64,000 nucleotides of DNA from Ch67 sp041395845 (GCA_041395845.1 JAWKZS010000002.1:124001-188000), one strand, 5' to 3'; shown: positions 25,833 through 34,907, counted from the first letter of the stretch. Notes: a model not told the origin generated them from the letters alone. Translations and numbers: made by a program.

Positions 25833-27056
25833 ATGAGCAAATCCAAGGCGCAAAAAACACCTTCGCGTCCGTATCATGTGGTTGTTTATGGCGCCACAGG
25901 GTTTACCGGAAAGCTGACCGCTGAATATCTTGCCACCTGCGGAGACAAGGATCATTTGAAGTGGGCCATCGCCGGCCGCAATCTGCAGAAGCTGGAGTCA
26001 TGCAAACAAGCAATACTGCAACTGAATCCCTCTGCCGACGTGGCCATCATCCAGGCCGACACCCAGGATCCTGCCAGCCTGAAACAGATGGCTGAGCAGA
26101 CCCTTGTGGTTATCTCCACGGTAGGCCCCTACCTGAATTACGGCGAGCCACTGGTCAAGGCGTGCATAGATGCCGGCACCCATTATGTCGATCTCACCGG
26201 CGAGCCTGAATTTGTCGATGGATTGACGCACGACTATCACGATCAGGCTGAAGCGAAAGGGGTCAAAATCGTCAATGCCTGCGGCTTCGATAGTGTTCCT
26301 CATGACCTGGGAGCCCTCTACACGCTGAACGCCCTGAACCAATTGCTCGGACCTGAGCGGGCGGGCAAGGTACCGGTCAAGATCGAAGGTTTCGTGGAAG
26401 CCAACGGCACCTTTTCCGGGGGCACCTGGCATTCTGCCATCACCCAGTTTTCCCGTTTGCGGGAATATGCCGGCAAGCGCAAGATCTGGCAGCAAAAGGC
26501 CAAGTCCAAACCTTCCGATCGGCGGCGGACCCGAGTGCTGTCTCCCATCATCAAACGCTGCAAGGCATTTGGTGCATGGGCCATTCCGCTACCGACCATC
26601 GATCCACAGGTGGTCAAACGTACGGCTGCAGAGCGCCAGGAATTCGGCCCGGATTTCGGTTACGGGCACTATGTACTGACGCGCAGCCTGCCCAAAGGAC
26701 TCGCTGGTATTGCTGCAGCCGGCGGCCTGGTGGCACTGGCACAGGTCGAATATACCCGCAACAAGCTACTCAAAGTTAAGGATCCGGGCCAAGGGCCCAG
26801 CGCCGCACAGCGCCAGAAATCCTGGTTCAAGGTGCATTTCGTGGGTGAAGCCGCTGGCATGCATGTATGGACAGAAGTGAGCGGTGGCGATCCTGGTTAT
26901 GGCGAAACCGCCAAGATGCTAGCCGAGAGCGCACTATGCCTGGCGCTGGACAAAAACCTGCCAGCGCAGTTTGGTGTCGTTACAACCGGGGTTGCCATGG
27001 GGGAAGCCCTGATTGCACGACTGCAGAAAGCCGGAATCGATTTTCGCACGCTGTAA
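25833..27056 (+). CDS. Saccharopine dehydrogenase-like / trans-acting enoyl reductase family protein
   Basis: A 407-residue Rossmann-fold protein. The nucleotide-binding motif VVYGATGFTGKLTAEYL is at residues 17-33, followed by AIAGRN, ISTVGPYLNYGEPLV and HYVDLTGEPEFV, all typical of the saccharopine-dehydrogenase-like group that includes the mycobacterial trans-acting enoyl reductases. Homologues of the latter act on lipids, but the substrate here cannot be told from sequence. The C-terminal third (from about 300) has WTEVSGGDPGYGETAKMLAE, a family segment. It is followed after 34 bp by a SRPBCC protein, which may bind the same hydrophobic ligand. Confidence 0.82.
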   Translation: MSKSKAQKTPSRPYHVVVYGATGFTGKLTAEYLATCGDKDHLKWAIAGRNLQKLESCKQAILQLNPSADVAIIQADTQDPASLKQMAEQTLVVISTVGPYLNYGEPLVKACIDAGTHYVDLTGEPEFVDGLTHDYHDQAEAKGVKIVNACGFDSVPHDLGALYTLNALNQLLGPERAGKVPVKIEGFVEANGTFSGGTWHSAITQFSRLREYAGKRKIWQQKAKSKPSDRRRTRVLSPIIKRCKAFGAWAIPLPTIDPQVVKRTAAERQEFGPDFGYGHYVLTRSLPKGLAGIAAAGGLVALAQVEYTRNKLLKVKDPGQGPSAAQRQKSWFKVHFVGEAAGMHVWTEVSGGDPGYGETAKMLAESALCLALDKNLPAQFGVVTTGVAMGEALIARLQKAGIDFRTL

Positions 27057-27090
27057 TGGCAGCGTGCTTTTTTAGACCGAGGAGTTACTC

Positions 27091-27525
27091 ATGGCAAAAC
27101 ACTTCATCCAGATGAATGAAACGTTCAACGCGCCGGTGGCCACCGTATTCGCTGAGCTTTCCGATCATGAAAAAATGGGGAAAATTCTTGGCGCCAAGGT
27201 CAAACGCGTCAAGGATGGCAAAGGCGACCTCAACGGCATCGGTTCAATCCGCCGGATCACGCCCGTTCCGCTGGCTGATTTCGAGGAAACGGTTACCGGT
27301 TTCGAGCCGGGGAAGCTTGTCGAATACACCATCACCAAAGGCAGCCCGCTGAAGAACCACCTGGGACGAATGGTGTTCAGTGAGGCCAATGGCAAGACTC
27401 ACTTGCACTACACCATTCAGTTTGACATGAAAGTCGGTATTCCTTTTACCGGCTTCATCCTGAAAACCGTGCTGGAAAAAATCATTTCCAGTGGCTTGCA
27501 CAAACTGGCCAAAACTTACGCGTAA
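27091..27525 (+). CDS. SRPBCC (START-like) family protein
   Basis: A 144-residue protein with the helix-grip pattern of polyketide-cyclase/START-like proteins: an N-terminal strand ending FNAPVATVFAELSDHEKMG, the central GSIRRITP...FEETVTGFEPGKLVEYTI strands and a long C-terminal helix (about 118-143). Such proteins enclose a hydrophobic ligand. No catalytic motif is evident. A GAGGAG-like box precedes the ATG and the gene is close enough to its neighbour to be in one transcript. Confidence 0.82.
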   Translation: MAKHFIQMNETFNAPVATVFAELSDHEKMGKILGAKVKRVKDGKGDLNGIGSIRRITPVPLADFEETVTGFEPGKLVEYTITKGSPLKNHLGRMVFSEANGKTHLHYTIQFDMKVGIPFTGFILKTVLEKIISSGLHKLAKTYA

Positions 27526-27531
27526 CACATC

Positions 27532-27573
27532 GCCAGATTGCGCCCGCGTTATTGAACCGGGTCGCAATCTGGC
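27532..27573. repeat. Strong 3' inverted repeat after the SRPBCC gene
   Basis: GCCAGATTGCG (27532-27542) and CGCAATCTGGC (27563-27573) are a perfect 11-bp inverted repeat; inside them CCCG and CGGG extend the stem by 4 bp with a single T bulge, leaving an 11-nt loop. It starts 6 bases after the stop codon. No T-run follows on the plus strand, so it is not a standard terminator; it could stabilise the mRNA 3' end or assist factor-dependent termination. Confidence 0.7.
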
Positions 27574-27593
27574 CAACCTGCCCTGCTGCAGCC

Positions 27594-27621
27594 TTGGTGT
27601 TTGTGGTATCTGTGCTTTAAT
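27594..27621 (+). promoter_or_regulatory. Possible promoter of the outer-membrane barrel gene
   Basis: TTGGTG and TTTAAT are 16 bp apart, about 30 bases before the start codon of the barrel protein. The -10 matches 5 of 6 and the -35 only 3 of 6, so this is a modest prediction. Confidence 0.4.
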
Positions 27622-27650
27622 TACCAAACAATAGCACCGAGGGAACGCTC

Positions 27651-28418
27651 ATGAAAAAATCCTGTTTCGCTCTTGCGCTGGTTGCTGCATGCGCCAGCTC
27701 GGCAGCCACCGCCGATACGTTGCTGGGCATTTATGCCGGCGCCGGAAGTATCGATTTTGACACCTCCGGAACCTTCCGGGATCTGCAGGATGAAGGCACC
27801 GAGATTGACCTCGAAGATGACCTGGGGCTCAGTGGCGATACCGGCAACTACTACTACCTCGCACTGGAACATGGCATCCCGGTGCTTCCAAACATTAAGC
27901 TCGCCCGGACAGAACTGGATGAATCGTCACGCAACGAACTGCCTCGCGACATCGTTTTCGACGGAATACCTTTTGGAGACGGGAATACAGTAATCTCCGA
28001 CATGGACCTGTCGCATACGGATCTGACTTTTTATTATGAAGTAATGGATAACTGGCTGAATCTGGATCTGGGATTCACGGCACGCAAATTTGATGGTGGT
28101 TTCCAATCGCAGGCATCGCAGGGTGGCACAACGGTGACGGCGTCCATTGATCTCGACTTCACCGCTCCGCTACTTTATGCGAAAGCCCAGATTGACCTTC
28201 CACTGACTGGACTGTATGTGGGCGCCGACGTCAACTGGATTGGCTACAGCGGCTCGAGCTTTCATGACGTGTGGGCCCGTGTGGGATATGTGTTTGGTTT
28301 CGGTCTCGGTGTCGAAGCGGGTTACCGTCAGCTCAAACTGGACGTCGATGACATCGACGATCTGGAAGCCAATGTTACCGTGGATGGCAATTACATCGCT
28401 GCCACCTTTCATTTCTGA
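27651..28418 (+). CDS. Outer-membrane beta-barrel protein, TIGR04219-like
   Basis: A 255-residue protein with a signal peptide (residues 1-21, ending ATA before DTLLG). The mature chain is a series of alternating amphipathic strands with Gly and aromatic residues and ends in ...YIAATFHF, a terminal Phe as required for assembly by the Bam complex. LLGIYAGAGS at the start and GLYVGADVNWIGY in the middle are reminiscent of the TIGR04219 family. It is acidic, like many outer-membrane proteins of marine bacteria. The function is unknown. Confidence 0.78.
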   Translation: MKKSCFALALVAACASSAATADTLLGIYAGAGSIDFDTSGTFRDLQDEGTEIDLEDDLGLSGDTGNYYYLALEHGIPVLPNIKLARTELDESSRNELPRDIVFDGIPFGDGNTVISDMDLSHTDLTFYYEVMDNWLNLDLGFTARKFDGGFQSQASQGGTTVTASIDLDFTAPLLYAKAQIDLPLTGLYVGADVNWIGYSGSSFHDVWARVGYVFGFGLGVEAGYRQLKLDVDDIDDLEANVTVDGNYIAATFHF

Positions 28419-28434
28419 ACGTGTTAAAAGGTCA

Positions 28435-28465
28435 AAAAAAACGCCTCACTACGAGGCGTTTTTTT
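28435..28465. terminator. Bidirectional terminator between barrel gene and purC
   Basis: A perfect stem AACGCCTC/GAGGCGTT with a 5-nt loop is flanked by seven or more A on the left and seven T on the right, so it terminates in both directions, serving the barrel gene and the convergent purC. Confidence 0.92.
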
Positions 28466-28484
28466 ATTGCAGAGTCCGCAGCAT

Positions 28485-29198
28485 TCAATCGAACTGCACG
28501 CCCAGCCGGCGGCCCACTTCCTCGTAAGACTCGACAACGCTACCCAGCCCCTGACGGAAACGATCCTTATCCAGCTTCTTGCGGGTTTCCTTGTCCCACA
28601 AACGACAACCGTCTGGAGAAAACTCATCCCCCAGCACAACGCGACCATCACACAGACCGAACTCCAGCTTGTAATCCACCAGCAGCATGCCCGCATCCAT
28701 GAACAACTTCTTGAGCACGTCGTTCACCGCAAACGTCAGCTCCTTCATGCGATCAACGTGTTCCTGCTTCGCCCAGCCAAAACTGCGAATATGGTATTCA
28801 TTCACCATCGGATCGCCCAAGGCGTCGTTCTTGAGGAAGAACTCGAACGTTGGCGGATTGAGATCCAGACCTTCTTCCACACCATAACGCCGGCAGATAC
28901 TACCCGCGGCGACATTGCGCACCACGCACTCCAGCGGAATCATGTCCAACCGTTTCACCAGGGATTCGGTATCATTCAACAGGCTGATGAAATGGGTTTC
29001 GATACCGGCAGCCGCAAGCTTTTCCATGATGAACGCGTTGAACTTGTTGTTCACCATTCCTTTGCGATCCAGCTGCTCTACTTTCTTGCCATCGAACGCC
29101 GAAGTGTCATTACGGTACAGCATGACAAAAACATTGGGATCATCGGTACGGTAAACCGACTTGGCCTTGCCTTTGTAAAGCTCTTCGCGTTTTTCCAT
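28485..29198 (-). CDS. purC: SAICAR synthase
   Basis: Phosphoribosylaminoimidazole-succinocarboxamide synthase of purine biosynthesis, condensing CAIR with aspartate using ATP. The 237-residue length and the motifs ELYKGKAKSVYRTDDP (N-terminal nucleotide loop), RNDTSAFDG, GIETHFISL, PLECVVRNVAAGS and LVDYKLEFG are typical of the bacterial enzyme. In Pseudomonas it likewise adjoins the MBL hydrolase, bamC and dapA. Confidence 0.97.
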   Translation of the reverse strand: MEKREELYKGKAKSVYRTDDPNVFVMLYRNDTSAFDGKKVEQLDRKGMVNNKFNAFIMEKLAAAGIETHFISLLNDTESLVKRLDMIPLECVVRNVAAGSICRRYGVEEGLDLNPPTFEFFLKNDALGDPMVNEYHIRSFGWAKQEHVDRMKELTFAVNDVLKKLFMDAGMLLVDYKLEFGLCDGRVVLGDEFSPDGCRLWDKETRKKLDKDRFRQGLGSVVESYEEVGRRLGVQFD

Positions 29199-29233
29199 CG
29201 TGCTTCACCTATATAGAAGTCGTAATATTGAAA

Positions 29234-30055
29234 CTAGAAATCCAGCGCCATCTGCTCATGATGTTGTGGCGCCTTTGGCTTGGCCATCGGTAGCGATAGC
29301 CAATCAAAACCACTTCCCTGACACGCTGCCAGCAGACTGCATTCCGGCGTCAGTTCCACACCGGCCAAGGCATCAAGCGCCAGTGTCAGGGTGTTGTTTT
29401 TCTGGCTGATATGCGTTGCCACCAGATACTGTAGCTTGGGATGGGCAACCCGTCGCAGGAATTCGGCGGCCTGTTCATTGCTCAGATGACCGTAGTGCCC
29501 GGCCACCCGCCGTTTGAGGTGCGCAGGATAAGGCCCGTCTGCCAGCATGCGCAAGTCATGATTGCACTCCAGCAACAGGGCATCACAACCATTAAAGTGG
29601 GACAACATCTGGCGGGTGAAGGAGCCACAGTCACTCAGAATACCCAATTGACCGGCTTCACCAGACAACACAAACTGGCAGGGCTCCCGGGCGTCATGGG
29701 GCACAGGAACGGCCTGCACCCTGAGACCGGCCAACGCAAACTGGCTGTCGGCGTCGATCCGCTGGAATAGCGCCTCATCCAACCTGTCGGAGAGCGCAGC
29801 CTGGTAAGTCCCCCAGGTCGCATAGACGGGAACGCGCAAGGCGTTGGCCAGGGTGGCGACACCTTTGACGTGATCACCGTGCTCATGAGTAACCAGAATA
29901 CCAGCCAGGTCGGCAGCGCTGATGCCCTTGCTGTCCAACCTTGCCCGCGCTTCCCGCGCCGAAAATCCGCAATCCAGCAGAATGGTGCCGGCGCTTCCAT
30001 TGTCAATCAGCGTGCCATTGCCCTGACTGCCACTGCCAATGGAAGCGAATCGCAC
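29234..30055 (-). CDS. MBL-fold metallohydrolase (YycJ/WalJ-like)
   Basis: A 273-residue metallo-beta-lactamase-fold protein. The metal motif THEHGDHVKG is near residue 56, with LSDCGS and LLECNH segments supplying further ligands, and the N-terminus reads RFASIGSGSQGN as in YycJ-type proteins, a group linked to nuclease or cell-envelope roles in other bacteria. The start is GTG, sharing its G with the bamC stop codon (TAGTG), so it is translationally coupled to bamC. Its substrate is unknown. Confidence 0.87.
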   Translation of the reverse strand: MRFASIGSGSQGNGTLIDNGSAGTILLDCGFSAREARARLDSKGISAADLAGILVTHEHGDHVKGVATLANALRVPVYATWGTYQAALSDRLDEALFQRIDADSQFALAGLRVQAVPVPHDAREPCQFVLSGEAGQLGILSDCGSFTRQMLSHFNGCDALLLECNHDLRMLADGPYPAHLKRRVAGHYGHLSNEQAAEFLRRVAHPKLQYLVATHISQKNNTLTLALDALAGVELTPECSLLAACQGSGFDWLSLPMAKPKAPQHHEQMALDF

Positions 30056-31116
30056 TACTCGAGGGCCTCACGCAACCGGTTCAGAATGGCAGCCGATGTT
30101 TCCTTGGGCGCCAAGGTATCATCATCGTACTGGACCGCCACCTGGATGCCGCTCTCGGAACGGGTGATTCTCAGCTGCAACGCCTGCTCTTCGTCGTCAT
30201 CGGGGTCATTCTTCTTCAGATAGTAGATTCCCAGGCTGCGATCCAGATCTTCCACCTCGATCCGCGCTTTTTCCAGCGCCTGCCCCACGTCCTGCCAGGA
30301 ACGATTGAAGTCCTGATTGATGACCAACACCGGGTAACCATTACCATCCCAGGTCATGACGAATTTGGGCAGCGCCTTCAGATCCTGGGACAGGACAGAG
30401 AAGCTCACCTGGCGTCCACCCTCACCGAGGAAATCCATCAACTCATTGTAAAGAGCCAGAACCAGTTCAGGATTTTCCGGCTGCTCTGGCCATTCCACAT
30501 TCTCTGCCTGCGGCAGCGCATCGTCGCCCTTGCGGGTCTGGACATGATCGATGGTGATAACGGTCTTACCCTGTTCGCTGATATCCGACAGCGTAAACCG
30601 GATCCGTTCGCGCAAGTCCTCGTCGGAAAAACCGAACAGACTCGCCCAGAACCCTGGCTCCTCGCCTTCCTTTATACGGGGCTTGAGCCAGCGGGTTTCA
30701 AGAACCCCGGTAGCGGAGTTTTCCTGATCCAGCGTCAGGCCATTGGACGACAGGAAGCTCTTGGCCTGGGGCCACAACCGCTCAACCGCCTGATCAACGA
30801 CCAGCCAATGACGATCACCGTCAGCACGCAGCTCGATCCCCGCATCTTCATTCACCCCCACCAACGCCTGGGGCTTCGGGATTTCATCAGATGCTTCAGG
30901 CGCATAGAACTCAGCCTTGCCCACAGTGGGAATCGGATAACGCTGGCTGAGCGGGCGCGACTCCATGCCCGGCGGAACTGTCAGCGGCGGAATGCTTTCC
31001 GCCTTCTGGTAGTCCATCGCACGTTCACGGAAACGGCCTTCATTGCCAAACAGGTAGCTACAGCCGGACAGGGCAATGACACCCAACCCTACCAGCGCAA
31101 GCCGAAATAAATGCAT
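30055..31116 (-). CDS. bamC: Outer-membrane assembly lipoprotein BamC
   Basis: Accessory lipoprotein of the Bam complex that inserts outer-membrane beta-barrels. I start at the ATG giving MHLFRLALVGLGVIALSGC, a lipoprotein signal with lipobox LSGC, because GGAG lies 6 bases before it; ATG and GTG codons 12-15 bp further upstream lack a site. The N-terminal lasso contains IPPLTVPPGM, the segment that packs on BamD, followed by two helix-grip domains. Like E. coli nlpB it is directly downstream of dapA. Confidence 0.9.
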   Translation of the reverse strand: MHLFRLALVGLGVIALSGCSYLFGNEGRFRERAMDYQKAESIPPLTVPPGMESRPLSQRYPIPTVGKAEFYAPEASDEIPKPQALVGVNEDAGIELRADGDRHWLVVDQAVERLWPQAKSFLSSNGLTLDQENSATGVLETRWLKPRIKEGEEPGFWASLFGFSDEDLRERIRFTLSDISEQGKTVITIDHVQTRKGDDALPQAENVEWPEQPENPELVLALYNELMDFLGEGGRQVSFSVLSQDLKALPKFVMTWDGNGYPVLVINQDFNRSWQDVGQALEKARIEVEDLDRSLGIYYLKKNDPDDDEEQALQLRITRSESGIQVAVQYDDDTLAPKETSAAILNRLREALE

Positions 31117-31139
31117 GGGTTTCTCCATCACGGTGTCGG

Positions 31140-32015
31140 TCAGATCAATCCGGCTTTCTTAAGAGCAGCCTCAACGACCTGATGACAGGATTCGGAAAGC
31201 GGTGTCAGGGGCAGACGGATACCAGGCCCAATCAGGCCCATACGGCAGAGCGCCCATTTGACGGGTATCGGGTTTGCTTCGACGAAAAGGTATTTGTGAA
31301 GGTCCTGCAGAGGCGCGTTGATGGCCTCGGCCGTCGCGCGATCACCTGCCAGGGCAACCGCACACATATCGGCCATCGCTTTCGGCGCCACGTTTGCGGT
31401 GACCGAAATATTGCCTTTCGCCCCAAGCAGAATCAGGTCCATTGCCGTGGCATCGTCGCCCGAGTACAGTGCGATGTCTTCGCCACACAGTTCCAGGATC
31501 TTGCGGCCACGAGTCAGATCCCCGGTGGCTTCCTTGATTGCAACGATATTGGCATGCTTGCTGAGTCTGGCCACCGTTTCCGGCTGCATGTCACAGGCGG
31601 TGCGCCCGGGGACGTTGTACAGCATCTGGGGGATATCTACCGCATCGGCAATGGCCATGTGGTGGCGATAGAGTCCTTCCTGGGTAGGCTTATTATAGTA
31701 GGGCGTCACCAGCAGGCACGCATCAGCACCCACCTGCTTGGCTTCGCGGGTCAATTCGATCGCCTCTCGGGTGCTGTTGGCACCGGTACCGGCAATGATG
31801 GGAATGCGACCAGCGGCCCGTTCGACAGTAAACCGGATCACATCACAGTGTTCATCTACATCCAGCGTGGCGGATTCGCCCGTGGTTCCCACTGCCACAA
31901 TCGAGCTGGTGCCCTGCTCGATGTGCATGTCGATCAAATGTGCCAATGCATCCCAGTCGATGCTGTCATCCGCATGCATTGGAGTGACCAACGCCACGAT
32001 GCTTCCAGTAATCAT
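31140..32015 (-). CDS. dapA: 4-hydroxy-tetrahydrodipicolinate synthase
   Basis: First committed enzyme of lysine and diaminopimelate synthesis, condensing pyruvate with aspartate semialdehyde. The 291-residue TIM barrel has GTTGESATL (pyruvate-binding), YYNKPTQEGLYRH (catalytic Tyr) and IVAIKEATGD (Schiff-base Lys near 161). The start is set at MITGSIVALVTPM, the conserved N-terminus; the frame stays open 60 codons upstream but those residues are not family-like. It is followed by bamC. Confidence 0.96.
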   Translation of the reverse strand: MITGSIVALVTPMHADDSIDWDALAHLIDMHIEQGTSSIVAVGTTGESATLDVDEHCDVIRFTVERAAGRIPIIAGTGANSTREAIELTREAKQVGADACLLVTPYYNKPTQEGLYRHHMAIADAVDIPQMLYNVPGRTACDMQPETVARLSKHANIVAIKEATGDLTRGRKILELCGEDIALYSGDDATAMDLILLGAKGNISVTANVAPKAMADMCAVALAGDRATAEAINAPLQDLHKYLFVEANPIPVKWALCRMGLIGPGIRLPLTPLSESCHQVVEAALKKAGLI

Positions 32016-32260
32016 GATTGAATATGTCTCCACCCGCTCAGGCAAGCGGCTATGGTACTGATGCACCCGGGTAATAACAAGCGCCGCCTGATCGCGCCCG
32101 CCCCCGGATATCAGGTTAATATTCGTAGCATTTTCAGCTAGTTGTTCCCAGATACCGGTGCTAAACTCATTCCAACTCCGATTTTGGTCAGGCAACCGCC
32201 GTATTTGGTTCCCAGAGAACCGGATTTATCAGGAAAAAAGGCAGACAAGGATACCTAGCG

Positions 32261-32788
32261 ATGCAGGAATATCTGGTTATTTCCGCCATTGGCGAAGACA
32301 AGCCCGGCATCATCAATACTTTGTCGAAGGCGGCTACAGATAGCCAATGCAACATCCTGGATACACGCATGACGGTTCTGGGTGGTGAGTTTGCCCTGCT
32401 CATGATGATCAACGGAGAAGCTGCCGACATCGACAATGCCCAGCAGGCCATTGCCGGCAAAGCCGACAAGCTTGGACTGACGACCATTTTCAAACGCACA
32501 CAGCCACGCAAGGCCGGCACTGTATCTCGCCCCTACCGGGTCGAGGTCGTTGCCATTGATCATCCCGGCATCGTCAGTGAAATTGCTGGTTTTTTCAGCG
32601 GACGAGAAATAAACATCGATGAAATGGAAACCGGTGCCTACGCCGCTGCCCACACTGGCACACCCATGTTTTCACTGGAAATGTCGGTGAACATTCCCGG
32701 CACGCTGACAGTGGCACGGCTTAAAGACGAATTCATTGCGTTCTGCGATGAGCGCAACCTGGATGCAACGATAGAACCTCGCCGCTAG
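32261..32788 (+). CDS. gcvR: GcvR-like regulator with two ACT domains
   Basis: Homologue of the glycine-cleavage repressor partner GcvR. The 175-residue protein consists of two ACT domains, residues 1-80 (YLVISAIGEDKPGIINTLSKAA) and 90-170 (RVEVVAIDHPGIVSEIAGFF). The DxPGI turns are where ACT proteins bind amino acids, so an amino-acid-sensing role is likely. It has no DNA-binding domain. The gene is divergent from dapA and is followed after 58 bp by bcp, an order also found in E. coli and Pseudomonas. Confidence 0.87.
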   Translation: MQEYLVISAIGEDKPGIINTLSKAATDSQCNILDTRMTVLGGEFALLMMINGEAADIDNAQQAIAGKADKLGLTTIFKRTQPRKAGTVSRPYRVEVVAIDHPGIVSEIAGFFSGREINIDEMETGAYAAAHTGTPMFSLEMSVNIPGTLTVARLKDEFIAFCDERNLDATIEPRR

Positions 32789-32846
32789 GGCGAACCAGAA
32801 ACCCAACCCACCCACAAGAAGAAACAGACGGGCTTAGGAGGAGTCA

Positions 32847-33317
32847 ATGGCAACCGTAGAAATTGGTAAACCGGTTCCAGATTTCGCAGCACAGGCTACC
32901 AGCATGAAAGACATCGTGCTTTCAAAACTGCAAGGCTGGAAGGTCGTGCTTTATTTCTATCCGAAAGACAATACGCCGGGCTGCACCACCGAAGGCCTGG
33001 ACTTCAAAGAGTTCTATCAGGATTTTCTTAAAGCCAAGACACTGGTTTTTGGGGTTTCCAAAGACACGCTGAAGTCCCACGAGCAGTTCAAGGCCGAGTA
33101 CAGCCTGCCCTTTGAACTCATCTCTGACACCGACGCCTACCTGTGCCGCATGTTCGAAGTGATCCAGCCGATCAACATGTATGGCAAGCAGATCCCCGGC
33201 GTTGAGCGCAGCACATTCCTGATTGATTCCAAGGGCGTTCTGCGCAAGGAATGGCGCAAGGTGCGGGTCAATGGTCACGTGGAAGAAGTGCTGGAAGCCG
33301 CAGAAGCGATCGACTAA
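32847..33317 (+). CDS. bcp: Thiol peroxidase Bcp/PrxQ
   Basis: Peroxiredoxin that reduces hydroperoxides. The 156-residue protein has the peroxidatic Cys C46 in KDNTPGCTTEGLDF. The Cys five residues later that acts as resolving Cys in many PrxQ proteins is replaced (CTTEG), so either C94 in DAYLCRMFE or an external thiol resolves it. A very strong AGGAGGAG box precedes the ATG. It is convergent with perM. Confidence 0.93.
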   Translation: MATVEIGKPVPDFAAQATSMKDIVLSKLQGWKVVLYFYPKDNTPGCTTEGLDFKEFYQDFLKAKTLVFGVSKDTLKSHEQFKAEYSLPFELISDTDAYLCRMFEVIQPINMYGKQIPGVERSTFLIDSKGVLRKEWRKVRVNGHVEEVLEAAEAID

Positions 33318-33343
33318 GCCGTATTCGAGTTGATTCGGCAATT

Positions 33344-33363
33344 GGGCGGCCTCGGTGCCGCCC
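33344..33363. terminator. GC hairpin between bcp and perM
   Basis: GGGCGGC and GCCGCCC form a perfect 7-bp stem with a 6-nt loop in the 61-bp convergent gap. No T-tract follows on either side, so efficient intrinsic termination is uncertain. Confidence 0.45.
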
Positions 33364-33378
33364 GACGTTATACGACGC

Positions 33379-34476
33379 TCAATCTTCGCCAACCTCAAGC
33401 CATTCCGCGGTGTTGGGTGGCTGCTCCTGTTTAGGCCAAGCGGAGATCACGGCTTTCACCAAGGTCGCCAGCGGAATGGCGAAGAATACCCCCCATACCC
33501 CCCAGAAGCCGCCAAACACCAGCACTGCGATAATGATGGCGACCGGATGCAGATTGACCGCCTCTGAAAACAGCAACGGCACCAGCACGTTACCATCCAG
33601 CCCCTGAATAATGCCGTAAACCACCATCACCCACATGAACTCCGAGCCCCAACCGAACTGGAAATAGGCGACCAGTGCCACGGGGACCGTAACGACCACC
33701 GCACCAATGTAGGGAACCACAACACTCACCCCCACCAGCACCGCCAGCAAAGCGGCATAGTTCACTCCCATGACGGCAAAACCGATGTAAGTGACGACGC
33801 CACAGATCAGGATTTCTATGGCCTTGCCCCGGACGTAATTGGATATCTGGGTATCCATTTCCGACATCACGCGGGATATGAACGGACGCTCTTCAGGCAA
33901 AAAGCTCACGGTCCACGCCACCAGGCGCTCCCTGTCCTTGAGAAAGAAGAACACCAACAGGGGAACAAGCACGAGAAAAATCAGTAGCCCCATCAGGTTT
34001 TCGAAGCTGGACAAAGAAACGCTGAGCACCGATTGAACAACATCTGTCACGGTTTTGGTTGTGAAACTGCTCAATTCCTTGGCTGCATCCGCCGACACAA
34101 TTTCGGGATAGCGCTGGGGCAGACCATTGAGAAACGCGTTGGCCTCAACCAGCATTCGCGGAAGCTGGTCATTGACCAGGCGAACCAGCTGCCCCCAGGT
34201 AAGCGGTATCAGTACGAACAGAAAAACGGCCTGCGCCGCCAGGAACAATACATAGGTCACTATGAAGGCAATGCCCTGGGGTAAGCGGCGTCTCACCATG
34301 GCGGTGATCAGCCCCTGCAACAGGTAGGCAAGCACGATGGCCGTAAGAACCGGTGCAAGCACGGCCCCCATGGTGACCACCACGGTTAACCCCAGCCCCA
34401 ACAGGATGATCAGCAGGACCGCTTCCTGGTCCGAAAAGTACTGTTTGTACAAGTCATTGAAAAACTGCAGCATCAA
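33379..34476 (-). CDS. AI-2E/PerM family transporter
   Basis: A 365-residue membrane protein of the AI-2E (PerM/UPF0118) family, whose members have been linked to autoinducer-2 export or Na+/H+ antiport. There are about eight hydrophobic segments: a pair near 20-70, a gap with a soluble domain (90-140), one near 160-180, and a C-terminal set from 215 on, with the conserved VVVPYIGAVVVTVPVALVA and GLDGNVLVPLLFSEAVNLHP regions. It overlaps tusA by 4 bp. The transported substrate is not evident. Confidence 0.87.
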   Translation of the reverse strand: MMLQFFNDLYKQYFSDQEAVLLIILLGLGLTVVVTMGAVLAPVLTAIVLAYLLQGLITAMVRRRLPQGIAFIVTYVLFLAAQAVFLFVLIPLTWGQLVRLVNDQLPRMLVEANAFLNGLPQRYPEIVSADAAKELSSFTTKTVTDVVQSVLSVSLSSFENLMGLLIFLVLVPLLVFFFLKDRERLVAWTVSFLPEERPFISRVMSEMDTQISNYVRGKAIEILICGVVTYIGFAVMGVNYAALLAVLVGVSVVVPYIGAVVVTVPVALVAYFQFGWGSEFMWVMVVYGIIQGLDGNVLVPLLFSEAVNLHPVAIIIAVLVFGGFWGVWGVFFAIPLATLVKAVISAWPKQEQPPNTAEWLEVGED

Positions 34477-34712
34477 GCGCGCCCACTACTTTTTTCGATC
34501 AAAAACACATAGCCGCCGTCGAGCTCTTCCTGAGAATGCAGGTAATGGCCCGCCTGACGGATGAAGGCAACAAAATCCCGAACCGACCCGGCGTCCGTCG
34601 TCTGCACCCTGATCTGGTCGCCTGCCGACATACGATTCAGTTGCTGCTTGAGTTTCAGCAGGGGTAACGGACACTGCAGCCCCCGCGCGTCGAGTTCAAC
34701 CAATTCACTCAT
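34473..34712 (-). CDS. tusA: TusA/SirA family sulfurtransferase
   Basis: A 79-residue protein with the family motif DARGLQCPLPLLKLKQQL; C14 in the Cys-Pro pair carries sulfur as a persulfide. TusA in E. coli relays sulfur for tRNA 2-thiouridine and other pathways. I start at MSELVELDARG; the open frame runs 39 codons further upstream without family similarity. The stop overlaps the start of perM (ATGA). Other family members (YeeD-like) cannot be excluded. Confidence 0.85.
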   Translation of the reverse strand: MSELVELDARGLQCPLPLLKLKQQLNRMSAGDQIRVQTTDAGSVRDFVAFIRQAGHYLHSQEELDGGYVFLIEKSSGRA

Positions 34713-34907
34713 GTTGCTGATGACACCACTCACAATTCCTGTGGTCAAACTATATAGAAGCCTAGTCCCAATTCCCATCTGACCGGTATTAAGTAAATGA
34801 TATTTTTGCTTTTGTCGCCTTTCAAACATCTGCTAACCTGTGCTGATGGTGCCATCAAATGACCACCAACACCCCTATCCCCGACCCGCAGCGCTGATCT
34901 TCGTTCT

